Shown here: piece after piece, positions 47,459-59,974 of the stretch
How positions within the stretch are numbered: the stretch's first letter is position 1
Layout of the letters: the number at the start of each line of letters is the position of its first letter
Assembly (NCBI RefSeq): GCF_031755915.1
Contig: NC_083383.1
Span: 2,422,001-2,486,000 of the forward strand
Reading direction: 5' to 3'
Source of the DNA: Ziziphus jujuba
Taxonomy: Eukaryota > Streptophyta > Magnoliopsida > Rosales > Rhamnaceae
Length of the DNA: 64,000 bases
Notes under the pieces: generated by a model
Told to the model about the DNA's origin: nothing
Seen by the model: the letters and a program-made list of their open reading frames with translations, nothing else
Database searches by the model: none
Position numbers and translations under genes: made by a program

Positions 47459-48620
47459 CTAGAAAGTTATAACTATGAATGATTTTTGTTTTAAAAAATT
47501 GTTCTTACTTTGTTCTATTCTTTTGTCCTTTCTAAGACCAGGCAGAATGGCTATCTCTTAATGTTTCGTAATATTAAGCTTTTTCCTGATTTATCCTGTT
47601 AATTTGATATAAAATGGTAAGAATAATGGTTCAGACAATTGCATGTCATATTTGAGAACGTATTTGAAATTCTTGTGCAGGACTTGTGCTGACCAATGGA
47701 GATAAAATGTTCATTAGAGAAGGGCTACAATTTTTTTTTGCTCGATGGACTCGTCTAAGCTTAATAATCAATATGAATGGGTAAGGGGGTGTATAGAGAA
47801 GAGATTGTAGGTGAATGCCATTAGTTAAGAATTAGACTGGCCGAATAATTTCCATTGCGTCCAAGTATGGTAGTTTCTCTTGGATTTATTCATTTCACAT
47901 TGGTTTCATGTATGGGCTTTGCTTCTTTCAAACATTTATTGAAATTCGGATGACATGGACCCACACCAAAGGATATGTTTTTTATATTTGTTTTGTTCGT
48001 AACCGACACGTTGTTATATTTTTGTGACTGTGAGAAACAAATTTCGTTTACTCCTAGTATTTTCATTACTTCAATTTTTGATGCTATGTTTCTTAAAATT
48101 ATCATTGATTTTTTTTTTACTGTTAAAATTTATTAATTAATTTTAACAGACTCATATATATAAATATATATATATATATATATGTGTATATCAAAACATA
48201 CGTATTTTTAAATTTTTTATCAATTAATTTTAATAATTAAATATTAAAAAAATATATTTTATAATTGAATAATCTTATAGAAATATAATTTTAACCTTAA
48301 ATTTAACTGATAAAAAATGATAAAAGCTTATAGGTTAGTTTTTTAATAATTTATAAAGAAATAATAATAAATGATAATTTTCGAAAGGGAGGGAAAAATG
48401 AAATTTCCCTTTAAATATTGTGAAATGAAATACTTAAGTTGGTACCCCCCAAAAGGCTGTTGTAACGATAAAAAAGAAAAATGCAACGAATTATGATTGT
48501 GTGGCATGATACATGGCGGTCGTGCTTCAGTACGACAATTAATAACCTAGGATTGGTACAGTCACCCACTGCTCTTTATTTCCATGTCCCTTAAATAATA
48601 TAAAAGGAAATTACGGTCAA
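43813..48620. other. Intergenic; includes extreme A- and T-rich low-complexity DNA
   Basis: 44040-44800 has two short open stretches with plausible splice sites (for example a donor GTAAGC at 44396) but no recognisable similarity. From about 46.03 to 47.45 kb sequence is almost pure low complexity. Confidence 0.5.
46030..47460 (+). repeat. Low-complexity tract: T-rich half then A-rich half built on CTAGAAA/AAACTAGAAA words
   Basis: 46030-46510 is dominated by TTTATTTAT-like words. 46540-47420 is dominated by A with recurring CTAGAAA, AAACTAG and ACAAAAAA words and almost no G or C otherwise. It ends in an (AT)n run (47426-47453). Confidence 0.85.
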
Positions 48621-51600
48621 ATGGGTCTCTCGGCCATTGCTGGACACACTCTCACTCGTTTCTCCGCTCCCTTGTCTACTTCCTCATCTTTTGGTACTCT
48701 CTTCTTCGGGCGTATCCGCAGAGGAATTCTCGGGCAATTGCCGACCCGAAAGCAGCAGAAGAAGTATTATAAGATAATGTCTTCTTCATCATCGTCGTCG
48801 CATCCAGAAGTCGAGGCGAAGCAAGACCAAATTGCAGCTCCTTATGGCTCTTGGAAGTCCCCAATCACCGCCGATGTTGTCTGTGGTGCATCCAAGCGTC
48901 TCGGTGGTACTGCCGTTGATTCCCATGGCCGACTTATTTGGCTTGAATCGCGTCCCTCTGAATCAGGGTCAGTACCTATGTGTCTTTATCGCTTTTATGT
49001 ATGTGATAAATTGCTTCATTTTCATTTGCTTAAAACCCTAATCCATTAAGCTCCGAGGAAATTGGATCTTTGTGTTTTTTTTTTTTCCCGATTTTTCAGT
49101 CAATTTAATTATTAAACTGCTTTCAGACGAGCTGTTCTTGTAAAAGAACCGGAGAAACCAGGAGACGAACCTGTTGATATTACGCCCAAGGACTTTGGCG
49201 TACGGACACTGGCTCAGGAGTACGGAGGGGGTGATTTCAGCGTTCATGAGGATACTGTTATTTTCTCCAACTATAAGGACCAGAGACTTTACAAGCAGCT
49301 TATAAATTCCAAAGGTCTGAATTAGATTGTGGTTGTTTCTCATGCTGAGCTTTGTGATACTTTTGCATAATCCCTGTTATATGCCTTAAAATTTTGATGT
49401 TTTCTTAAATATAAATGCGAATCAATTCTGAAATATTAATTAAAAGAAGCAGCTGATGTTATGTATTGTGGGTGCGAAGCAGATTATTCTCCCGTACCAC
49501 TCACTCCAGATTATGGTGGGCCAGTAGTGAGTTACGCCGATGGAGTTTTTGATACGCGCTTTGGTCGTTATATTACTGTCCGAGAAGGTATATATAAATT
49601 TTTTTTTTTTTTTTCTGAGCTTATTTGTGCTTGGGTGTTACATTCTTATCAGATGTTTGCACTCGTGATCTCTCTTAACACATCCGCTTATGGTACATGT
49701 AGATCGTCGTGAAAGCAGCATAAATGCAACAACAGCGGTTGTAACAGTGAGGCTGGGCAACGAGAATATTCAGGGTAAGCATTTTTCGGCGAGAAAAAAT
49801 TTGTAGGTTCCATAGTGTTTAAAATGGTGTTAAGTTTTACATTGTTATATTTGTTTGTTGGTTTGTTTGTTTTGTTATTCCCCCCTCTCCTCTTAAGTTT
49901 TTGCATTTTTAAAAGAATAATGTTCATTTGCTGGGTGACATTTAGAACCGGAAGTACTAATTGGTGGAAAAGACTTCTATGCCTTCCCTCGTCTGGACCC
50001 CAAAGGAGAAAGAATAGCATGGATTGAATGGAGCCACCCGAACATGCCATGGGATAAAGCAGAACTCTGGGTTGGCTATATTTCTGATAAAGGGTAAGCA
50101 CATTTAATTTTGCCCTTTGTTTCTTTAACGGTATATATGCACATCCCTTCTCATGGAAATCTATGCGCAGCTTATTATCCCACTTCACTTCTCTCGTTGG
50201 TAATCTTGGTTACTTAATTATGGTGACATCCCAAAGGCTTTTTTTCTCTCACTTAATAGAAGTAACTGTCTCCACTCTGTCTTGCAGAGAGATCTACAAG
50301 CGCATCTGCATTGCTGGATCTGATCCTACTGTTGTGGAGTCGCCAACTGAACCCAAGTGGTCCTCTAGTGGTACTTTATTAAATTTACATTTTGTCAGGA
50401 TAAAGTTTGGAAGTATTGTTGCCTCATTTTATTTCCTGCTTTAATTCCTTTTGCTGTTGAATTTGTGCAGGGGAACTGTTTTTCATAACTGATAGAAAAT
50501 GTGGGTTTTGGAATCTCTATAAATGGGTAAATTTCATACCTTGATGACCCTAAAGTGATAACTTGAATGTTATTTATTGTAAAAAGTGCAATGCTTCTAT
50601 GAGAGAGGACTTTGGTGCATAATGTTCTAGAACATGTACCTATCTGAAATTACTTATTTGGCATCAATATGTATTTGTTATATTATGACTTTTAGTTTCC
50701 CTTTTGTTTTGTTGCAGGTTGAATCTGACAATAAAGTGTTGTCATTGTATTCCTTGGATGCGGAGTTTTCTAGACCTTTGTGGGTTTTTGGTATAAATTC
50801 ATATGAAATAATCCAGAGCCACGAAGGAAAAAATTTAGTTGCTTGCAGCTACAGGTGATTCTGAATGTACAAGTTTTGCATGCTAGATTTATATATTTAT
50901 CTTGTCTTCACACATAGTTTATGATTACCTAATTTATCTATTTTAGTTTAAATTTTTAAGTTTTGGATTTGGCATGCAGACAGAAAGGGAGGTCCTATCT
51001 TGTAATTGTGGATGATGTTCAGAGCACCTTATCAGTTCTTGATATTCCGTTCACTGTCATTGATAATATTGTACAGTCAAGAACCTTATCCTCCCTAACG
51101 TAGTAACTTTCTGTGAAATACATTTGTTAGATTGATATGCATTTTGAAGGACTTCCTAAATTTCTTCACCTTCCTTTTCAGACCTCAACAGACCATTGCT
51201 TATATGTGGAAGGAGCATCAGCAATTCACCCATCATCTGTTGCTAAGGTGATGATGCACACTTGCAAAGTGGTATTGTTTACGAAATTAAATAGATTATA
51301 CGTTCTTATGTCTTTTCACACTCCATACTTTTGTTTTCTGTCTCAACAGGTTACTTTAGATTCCTATAAATCAAAAGCAGTTGAATTCAAGATTATTTGG
51401 TCGTCTTCACCTGATTGTTTAAAATACAAGTCGTATTTTAGTTTACCTGAGTTAATTGAATTCCCAACTGAAGTTCCTGGTCAAACAGCATATGCATACT
51501 TTTATCCACCAACTAATCCCATTTACCAAGCAAATGAAGAAGAGAAGCCTCCACTGTTATTGAAAAGCCATGGTATGTTATATTTTGACAATTCAAAATT

Positions 51601-53396
51601 GCATTTTGCCATTCATAGAATGAAGCATGTATGCCAGTGTTAGGCCATTTCTCTTTGACCAGAACTATGAATGTAATGAATTTATCTGCATTTAGAAATG
51701 GTCCTTGGAACTGGTGAACCATTAGGTTGAAATTATAACTATGCTATCCTTTGTTTTCAATTTTAAGAGACTTAGACCTGGGAATTAGAAAATTTGGTGT
51801 ACTGCATACCTTGGTTGGTGCATGAGGAAGCTTACATAGGTTGTTTTTTGGTTTCATATGCATGTTTGTGACATTAGTTCCCATGTTTTGTGGTTTTCTT
51901 CAATTCATGCAGGAGGGCCAACAGCTGAAACACGTGGAATATTGAATTTAAGCATTCAATATTGGACCAGTCGGGGCTGGGCTTTTGTTGATGTTAATTA
52001 TGGCGGCAGCACAGGTTAGATCTCAACAACCTTAATTATAATTATTAGGTTCACTTCATCACTATAGGATCTAAACGTTACAGTTTGACCAACTAGAGAA
52101 GTGCATTTCAATTTCTTCTTCGCATAAGATCTTATGTGATGGATTTCCAGGTTATGGCAGAGAATATCGAGAACGGCTTCTGGGGCAATGGGGAATTGTG
52201 GATGTCAATGACTGTTGCAGTTGTGCTAAATTTTTGGTATCTATTTTCTATATTCTTGTTAGATGCCATCAGTTTTCTTTTTGAACACTGTTTAAACCAT
52301 GGAGACATAAATTTTGTTATATAGGTGGAGTCTGGAAAGGTAGATGCAAAACGACTATGTATTACTGGGGGCTCTGCTGGTGGATACACGACCTTAGCAG
52401 CTCTTGCATTCAGAGACACATTCAAGGCTGGTGCTTCCTTGTATGGTGTGAGTGCCTGACCTTTATTTGGTTTTTGATTCTGTGTCTATCTTGTGATCTC
52501 TCTGTTATGGATTATAATACTGGAATAGTAAGTTGAACGGCTAACAGTTCACAATTATGCCATAATTGTTCTTAAAAGAAATTTCTAAATATTATCTTTT
52601 CGTGTTTGGAGTACAGATAAAAGTTGCATGGCAAGTTCATAAAAAGTTGACTGGTTTATGTCTTAAATTTCTCAATGAACAGGTAGCCGACTTAAAAATG
52701 TTGGCAGCGGAGACTCACAAATTTGAATCTCACTATATTGATAATCTTGTTGGTAAGATAGATGACTGCATTGACGAATCGGTTTGTTAATTTTTAGTGA
52801 GTCCATTAACAGAGGTGAACTGGTTGCAGGTAGCAAAAAGGATTTTTTTGAGAGGTCGCCGATAAACTCTGTTGATAAATTTTCTTGTCCCATTATTCTA
52901 TTTCAAGGATTGGAGGATAAGGTAGGCAATTATTACTATTTCCTTTTCCTGTGTAATTTTTTTTTTTTTTTTTTTCAAGGCAGAAAGATATTACTGGAAG
53001 CAACCCGAAGCAAGACATGTTGATAATCTCATCGTGAAATTTATCATTTATGATTTTCAAAGTTATATTTGAAACAGTATCTAACCTAGTTTTGCAGGTT
53101 GTACCCCCTGATCAAGCTCGGAAAATATACCAGGCAGTGAAGGAAAAGGGCTTGCCTGTTGCTCTTGTTGAGTATGAAGGAGAACAACATGGTTTCCGCA
53201 AAGTACGTACTATTTATTTTGTGCGTCCCTTGATATTTGTGATAGAAAAAGCTAGTATTGATCTGGAATTAATTATAAGCAGGCTGAAAACATAAAGTTC
53301 ACACTGGAACAACAAATGGTTTTCTTTGCACGATTAGTCGGGAACTTCAAGGTCGCAGATGACATTACTCCAATCAAAATCGATAACTTTGACTGA
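48621..53396 (+). CDS. S9-family serine peptidase (acylaminoacyl/dipeptidyl-peptidase-like), 18 exons
   Basis: Exons: 48621-48967, 49127-49314, 49483-49587, 49703-49774, 49946-50093, 50288-50370, 50471-50526, 50718-50854, 50980-51070, 51182-51247, 51350-51572, 51913-52014, 52151-52236, 52325-52447, 52683-52752, 52830-52921, 53098-53202, 53283-53396. All introns are GT-AG and phases close exactly to 735 residues. The N-terminal half is a propeller ([36 protein letters not shown]). The C-terminal alpha/beta-hydrolase domain has HGGP (exon 11/12 junction), Ser585 in [10 protein letters not shown], Asp662 in FQGLEDK and His694 in GEQHGFRK, a complete triad. Such enzymes remove dipeptides or acylated residues from peptide N-termini. 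Residues 1-52 look like an organelle-targeting extension; Met53 could start a cytosolic form. Confidence 0.93.
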
Positions 53397-53411
53397 GGAT
53401 TTCACATGGAG

Positions 53412-53545
53412 GTAGGTATCTGATTTAGGGTAGTTAATGCATTCTATAGCAGTATATGATTTAAGCATGTAGGTATTAAGTTTACTTGATTTTAAGAGAT
53501 TCGGATGCCATCTAATGAGAGCAACTAATTTTTGCTTCTCTTCAG
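53412..53545 (+). other. Probable 3'-UTR intron of the peptidase gene
   Basis: GGAG|GTAGGT donor and CTTCTCTTCAG|GAAC acceptor lie 15 nt and about 150 nt past the stop codon. The junction is too close to the stop to be expected to trigger nonsense-mediated decay. Confidence 0.55.
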
Positions 53546-53700
53546 GAACTTTGTCTAGCTGCTCCCTTGTTGGAGAACTTTAAAATGACACTGAAGTTCT
53601 TGGACACCAATAGAATCGCTACACTTGTGTAATGCCTTATCTCGTTTAATACCTTGTTATTTTGAAAATCTGAAACGGGCTCTCATTCGTATGCTATGAC

Positions 53701-53706
53701 AATAAA
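53701..53706 (+). terminator. Candidate polyadenylation signal of the peptidase gene
   Basis: AATAAA about 155 nt after the proposed 3'-UTR acceptor. Confidence 0.5.
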
Positions 53707-53749
53707 TCATGAGTTGCTACCTTTTTCTTTGTCATAGGCAGATCCATAT

Positions 53750-54234
53750 TATATAGTTCCTGGTCTATTATTTGCCATTACGTCGGGATAGGGATGTGTT
53801 TTACGTCACTCTATCCTTCCTATATTCATTTCACGCGTGTTTCATTTCAATCTCAAGCTCCATTTTCTTGTGATTTTTAAATTTCTGGTTTTGATATTGA
53901 CTTGTAAATTATACTTAACAAAAAGGAAAATAAAAATTTGCGAGTCAACTATTATGCAGGGTATTTGGCATTGATCGTTTAGTTGATAAGATTAATTTAG
54001 TTTAAGATCATAAGGTCTCACCGATTGCTCATAAATTTCCATTCTCCTCGTTTTTTTAATTTTATTATTTATTTATTTATTTATTTCCTTCTCCGTTCGG
54101 TGTGGAGGGTTGCTTGGTCTTTTGGATTGGCGTTTGTTGTGACGTATTTAACATAGTATTGATTTTAAGTGGATACAAAATTGTCATCAGAGTGAGCTAC
54201 GTGGCGTTGTCGCGTAGCAGATATCTTCTAGTGG

Positions 54235-54266
<32 letters not shown>

Positions 54267-55310
54267 TGAAAGTTATCTTCCTGGTTGTTGTTTGTTCCTG
54301 CTTGCTTCTGGAAAGTTGACAAAATTTTTAATGTACCGTCCCCATTATTTTCTATTAGCACAAAATGGCCATGGAAATGTAACATTATTATATAGTCTGG
54401 TTGGATGCCTCATCCCTATCTATATTCCACCGCTCATTTGACTTTCTAGATTGTTGAACTTCATTCCGGATTATGCATAGACAAAGTCAACTATGGACAA
54501 CGGATTTGGGGTCTAACTTTTCCCTGTTTTTATTATTATTAGTATTTTTATTTGCGTAATCCGCATTTTTTTTTAAATTTATTTTGTAAATGATGTCATG
54601 GAATACGCTCTTTGGTAACTCTACTGAAACTACATATATTTAACTCCAAAAAAGATGAAAAAAAAAAAAAAAAACTAAAACGATAAATTTAATTGACCAC
54701 GCTTAAATGTTGTACGGTTAAAACTATACTCATGCATCAAACTGCATATGTACTAAAAGAATTTATATGATTCAAAGAAATAGAAAATTTACGCTTAAAG
54801 GAGTATGGTGGAAGATTATATTTTGTACTAAAACCAGAAAACAGTTTTTTAGCATTATAGAGGCAAAACGGTGGCCATTGGAAAAATTTAAAAGTTAGCA
54901 CTTGTACTTTATTTCAGTTTTTCATTTGAGGATTCAGAGGATGATGGTTCCACTTTTAACTTTTTAAGAACGTTAACTTATGATTGCCGACAATAATTGA
55001 TGCTAGAAATATTTTAGCAAAATAATGGAGAGGATCATACAGGCAATTTGTGATGTAGTAATAGTATATGCTTCCAAAATGTTTCTATAAACGTACAATT
55101 TATCAATAAAACAAAGAAAGAATTCATGTAATCATGTATGTTTGTTATAGAGTAGAATGAAGGGGACTCGGAAAAGCTCACCACCATCAACCAAAATCTA
55201 GGTCCTTTCCATGGTAGTCTAGACTTTTAAGAACAAATAAACTTAAAAACTTTACAAAAAAAATAAAAATAAAAATATAAAAAATTTCTTCGCAATCACT
55301 TGGTGATTAT
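53750..55310. other. Intergenic between convergent peptidase and DUF1645 genes
   Basis: (AT)n run at about 54236-54264. Nothing else supported. Confidence 0.55.
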
Positions 55311-56333
55311 TTATGCACGAGTAAGGGACCCAAAACCATTGGCAATAGCATTAACAGCAGGACTGAAAGATAATCGACCGAGAATGCTTTGCTTGTACGG
55401 CAAATAGGTCTTCTTCTTCAAATCCTCCGCGGCCGCTCTCTTCATGTTGTAGTGCAGCTCGTGGGCTGAAACCGGTCCTCTCCGCCTTGAACTCGATGTT
55501 GACGATGATCCAAAGCTCTCCGTAGACCGAAAGCTGGAGTTTTTAAGGTCTTCATTTTTCTTAAAAGAAGTCGAGTATTTTCTGAATGGATCTTTATCCG
55601 TCGCTCTTCCTTCTGATGCGCTACGAAACAACAGAAAATCTCTCAATCTCCATTTTCTCGAACTCTTGGATGCAGCGGAAGCAGAAGAAGAGAGCGATTC
55701 TTTTGAAACCAAAGACAATTGCACCAACTGCTTCTTGTTGTTGTCGTTGTTTTGTTGTATATTTTGTTGTTCTTCTTCCCATGGATACTGAGAAACCCTC
55801 AAAGGAGAAAGCGATCTCGTCGCTCTACGACCAGAATTAGAGGATGATAGTGCCGGAGTTCTATCTCTTCCTCTAGCGTTTTGACTTTTCTCATCAGAAT
55901 CCCCTCTCCGTTTGGGTGAGAGAGCTTTGCGGATAATCTTCTTGCCTTGAGTAATCGGCAATTTAGGGAAATTAGGGATTTGCCGGCGAGGAGGAGGAGG
56001 CTCCATAGGCCGAATTTTGCCGCCGTCGAAAAGTTCATCTGCAGAAAGAGAAGCTCTCTCCAATTCCTCACTGAAATCAAAGGCAAAGTCGTCCTCATGA
56101 TCTGCTTTCTTAGGCAGAGAAGGAGATGGAGATCCAGCGGTACTACCACCATAGGCATCGTTGATGGAAATGGAGAATTGCTCGAACTCTTTGTAAAACT
56201 CAGACGCGCGAGAAGGACTTGTTGGTGCGCTGAAAAAGTACTCGCCGAAGCGTTTGGGAGTTGAAGGAGCAGAGGAGTGAGGCGAACTGTTGAAGTCGAA
56301 ATCCATGGATTGCGTTGGTATGACAATCTCCAT
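55311..56333 (-). CDS. DUF1645 family protein
   Basis: Single exon, 340 residues. It opens MEIVIPTQSMDFDFNSS, then SAPSTPKRFGEYFFSAPTSP and EFYKEFEQFSI. The DUF1645 core follows: FAFDFSEELERASLSADELF, DGGKIRPMEPP, then RKWRLRDFLLFRSASEGRA and DPFRKYSTSFKK. The tail includes RRRGPVSAHELHYNMKRAAA and YKQSILGRLSFSPAVNAIA. These are family signatures in their usual order, with Ser-rich and poly-Asn/Gln linkers between. A rice member (SGL) affects grain length and stress tolerance; biochemistry is unknown. The basic RKWRLRD segment may direct nuclear entry (inference). Confidence 0.9.
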   Translation of the reverse strand: MEIVIPTQSMDFDFNSSPHSSAPSTPKRFGEYFFSAPTSPSRASEFYKEFEQFSISINDAYGGSTAGSPSPSLPKKADHEDDFAFDFSEELERASLSADELFDGGKIRPMEPPPPRRQIPNFPKLPITQGKKIIRKALSPKRRGDSDEKSQNARGRDRTPALSSSNSGRRATRSLSPLRVSQYPWEEEQQNIQQNNDNNKKQLVQLSLVSKESLSSSASAASKSSRKWRLRDFLLFRSASEGRATDKDPFRKYSTSFKKNEDLKNSSFRSTESFGSSSTSSSRRRGPVSAHELHYNMKRAAAEDLKKKTYLPYKQSILGRLSFSPAVNAIANGFGSLTRA

Positions 56334-56533
56334 CTCGGTGGTGATGGTGGCGGGGGTTTTCCTTTTGTGGGAAATCTGGTTGGGGAATCAGACAGATCGA
56401 AAAAGGTGAATATAAAGGGGAAGGAGTTTTTGGATTTAGGAGGAAGGAGGAGAGAAATAACAAAAAGTTAAAAAGACGGGTAGAGATTGTTGACCACTTA
56501 AGTCATAGCTAGGATCGGAGCCGCCTTCTACTA

Positions 56534-56541
56534 CTTTTATA
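56534..56541 (-). promoter_or_regulatory. Candidate TATA box of the DUF1645 gene
   Basis: TATAAAAG on the minus strand about 200 nt upstream of the ATG at 56333. An alternative, TTTATATT, lies nearer (about 56410). Confidence 0.3.
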
Positions 56542-58317
56542 GCTTATAATTGTCACTTTCTATTATTATTATTAATTTTTTTTGTTTTTGGCGATTTTGT
56601 GCCATGTATATTTCACATGCCAATGGTTTAATCATTTCCCCTTTTTTTTTTTTTTTTTTTATTCTAATGTTTTCAGCTGGTCAATACAAGAATGTATTTT
56701 CCTTGAAGTGCAAGCTGGTAGACGTGGACGTCATAAATGATGAAACCATTAAAATGTTAAAAGGTTAAAAAAAATAATAATAAAACAAAATAAACAAAGT
56801 GTAGAGACTAATCGATTGGTTCAGCAATGGCTTCATCACCAAGGCTCTGAGGTGAATATAAGCATGCAGTCAACGGAGCCTTTTTGTCGGTCAACAATAA
56901 TAGCTTTGAGTTTGGAATGCGGGTAAAAATACCAACCAAAGAAATGATTAAAAGGATGATGTGAACATTGCTTTACTTTCGTATCTAAAATGCAACAAAT
57001 AGGATGTTGCCATGTGGAGAGCTTGAGAAACATGGGAAACGTGTATTAGAAATTATAAATTTCATTTTTTCTCGTTTTTTAAGAGATGAGGAAGAAGTAA
57101 AATTCAAGGTTAAAAATCCTCAACTATTTTGAATAATTAAGGGCTACACCTAAGCATATAACTTTTAGGTGACAGCCAAAAAAATTGGAGTGATGTGGTT
57201 ACATACAAGGATGGCTCAACTTCACCTGTATGACATTTTGTTCTTAAATTATTATTTATTATGATTATTTTAAAGTTTAGACAATAAGTCGGCTATATTT
57301 CATATCTATAAGACATAAAAAAAAAAAAAAAAGTATATATTTGTTTCATATCGATTTATTCTTTTATGCTCTGATTAAATGAAGAAATTAATGTTTTTAA
57401 CATTTTTGTTGGATGATAACTCAATAAATGTCTGCTAATGAATTTCTTCATGTTAGAAATCAAAGTTTGGGGATTTTCTTTTTTTTTTTTTTTTTTTTTT
57501 AAATCTATATCGATTATAAACCAAAATATTTTCAGAATTTACATACCTTTAAGATGTTTTGGAGTTTAAACTTTTTAAAACTCTAAAACATCTAAAGATT
57601 TTGGCAGTTAAACTTTTTAGAAAATATAATTTTTGCATCAATATGTATATTTCGTAATATTCTGTATATTTTTTTCCTTCTAGAAGGCTAAGAAAATCCA
57701 AATCAATCCCAACCAATGTGAATTTGTATAAGAATTTACTAATTTTTATTTCAATAATGCCGGTTTACTGAACCATCAAGCAACATACCTGGAAAATATT
57801 ATTATATCAAATTAATTTCTTTGAAATTTTATATGTTTTTATTGATCCCATATTGATAGCTGCAGACATGCGCGTAAATTTTAATTTTCGACTAGTTGAC
57901 GAGTTCTTCATTTAAAAGGATTGGTTGAACACTGGGGAATCTTTCACATCTAAAACCAATTCTAAAAAATTACTAGAATGTGAAATTATATGGCGATGGG
58001 GATTTGGAGCCGGACAAGGAAATTAATTCCAATTCTATCATAAAAGTGAACATTTATATATTTTTGTTTTCGGAATTAAAATTTTTAGAGTTTAAAACAT
58101 TAATATATTTTTTGGACTTAAAACTTTTTGGATTTAAAAACATTTAAAAATGATCCAGGCCAAAAAAAAAAAAAAAAAAAACTATTTCATGGTGTGTATA
58201 TGCATATAGAATAAAAAATCTCTAAATATTTCTTAGTATATAGTATGCTTTCTTTTTTCTTCTACGAAGTATTCTTGCAAAAGAATCCTGATCAATCTGA
58301 ACCAATTGTGAATTTGG

Positions 58318-58357
<40 letters not shown>

Positions 58358-59970
58358 CAAGATTAGAATTTAAAAGTTTTTAAAAAATAATTAAGTATAA
58401 ATTAATTGAAATATTAAAATTTTATTTAAAAAATAATTAAATAATTAATAAATATAATTTTAAATTTTAAATTTAACCCAATTCAAAAGCTGAAAGAAAA
58501 AAATCTTATATTAAAAACTTTATTTAAATCTGTATATATATATATATATATATATTAGTAAAGCACTCAAAGCAACCAAAAAAAAAAAAAAAATTCTATA
58601 TTCTTATTATTATTATTTTTTTTACTTTTTTTTCTCGATCCAGATTACAAAACACGTGGTTAATTTTTGGGCGGTTAGACCGTTTCATGAGTTCTAGATT
58701 AGCAAGTTGTAGTTGAACCATATGAAATCTTCTTTTTCTTTCTTTATTATTCTTTATTATTATTATGTTTTTTTGGGTAAATTTGAATATTTGCAGTTCA
58801 CATATTACCAAAATTGAACAACTTTTGGGGCCGCAAAAAAATTTAACTCTATAACATATTGCAAAACACACGTCTACTTGTCACACAACTTTAGCCACTT
58901 TACTGGATTTTAGAGGAACACAGGATTCCTATTTTGTCTATCTTTCTTTTCTATATTAAAGCTACTAAATCAAATTAATTTTTTATTAAAAAAATCAAAT
59001 TATTTAATTTATTTCTTTTGTATATATATAGAGAAAATCCCAATATTATAATATTGGATTAAGTGATCCACAAGGGTAAAGATGATGCATTGTGTGATGA
59101 AACGCAGGTTTTGGTTTCAATGGATAGAATTAGATTTAATTAATTACGAGATTTCTATCAGAAAAAAAACTTTGCAGTACGTATTTAGAATTAGTTTTTT
59201 TTTTTTTTTTTTTTTTGGTGAAATAAGTATCTAGAATTAATTAGTTGAAACCGCATAACCTGACCCTCTTATACTTCCTTATTCAAATGTAACCACTTCT
59301 CTAATCCCAACATGTTGTATTCGTATTTTAAAATCAAGGTAAATTATTTTATGAATATTTCCTCAAAAAAAAAAAAAACAATAATAATAATAATGAATAC
59401 ATTACCCGGCGGAGTTCAGATAAGAACAAAACACCACAGCCATTATTGAAAGTTGAACTTTCCAATCACATAAATTTCGGTTGAAAAATGAAAAGTGATG
59501 GAGCATACTTGCAAACGAAATTGGATGTTGTTTTCCTCATGTAGTATCTCCCTTGTTTATTCCCTCCACGACAGATAAGACAGACTATTATTTATTCATC
59601 TAAAACCAATATATAAAACATGATCGACGGAGACTCTGACTATCCATATTCTAGATATCAAACCAATATATTATTACTCTGTTTTATTACCCATCTTTCA
59701 GACGTCAATTTATTAAAAAAAAAAGGCTAAAGAGCCAAAAAATAAAAATAAAAAATAAAAAAGAAGATAATACCTACAATTAGAAATTAGAAATAGAATT
59801 CTTTCTACGCGGTTTTTTGGGTCGAGTTCGCAGGCGGTGACGTCCAGGTAGCTTGCCCAAAATATCAATCGGGTCACAGCACAAAAACATGTTCGGCCCA
59901 GATTTACTTATATGATTGGGCTAAATGCACCAGGAATTGGGCCGTATTAAACGTGATGGTTATTTTTGGG
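56542..59970. other. Intergenic, AT-rich
   Basis: Contains an imperfect ~20-bp stem-loop (57547-57597), (AT)n runs at about 58323-58352 and 58535-58556, and long T or A runs. No coding region supported. Confidence 0.5.
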
Positions 59971-59974
59971 GGTT

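Noticed and set aside
55586..56326. Overlapping open frames on both strands within the DUF1645 gene
   Set aside because: Shadow frames of a GC-richer coding region; the 340-residue frame has all family motifs.
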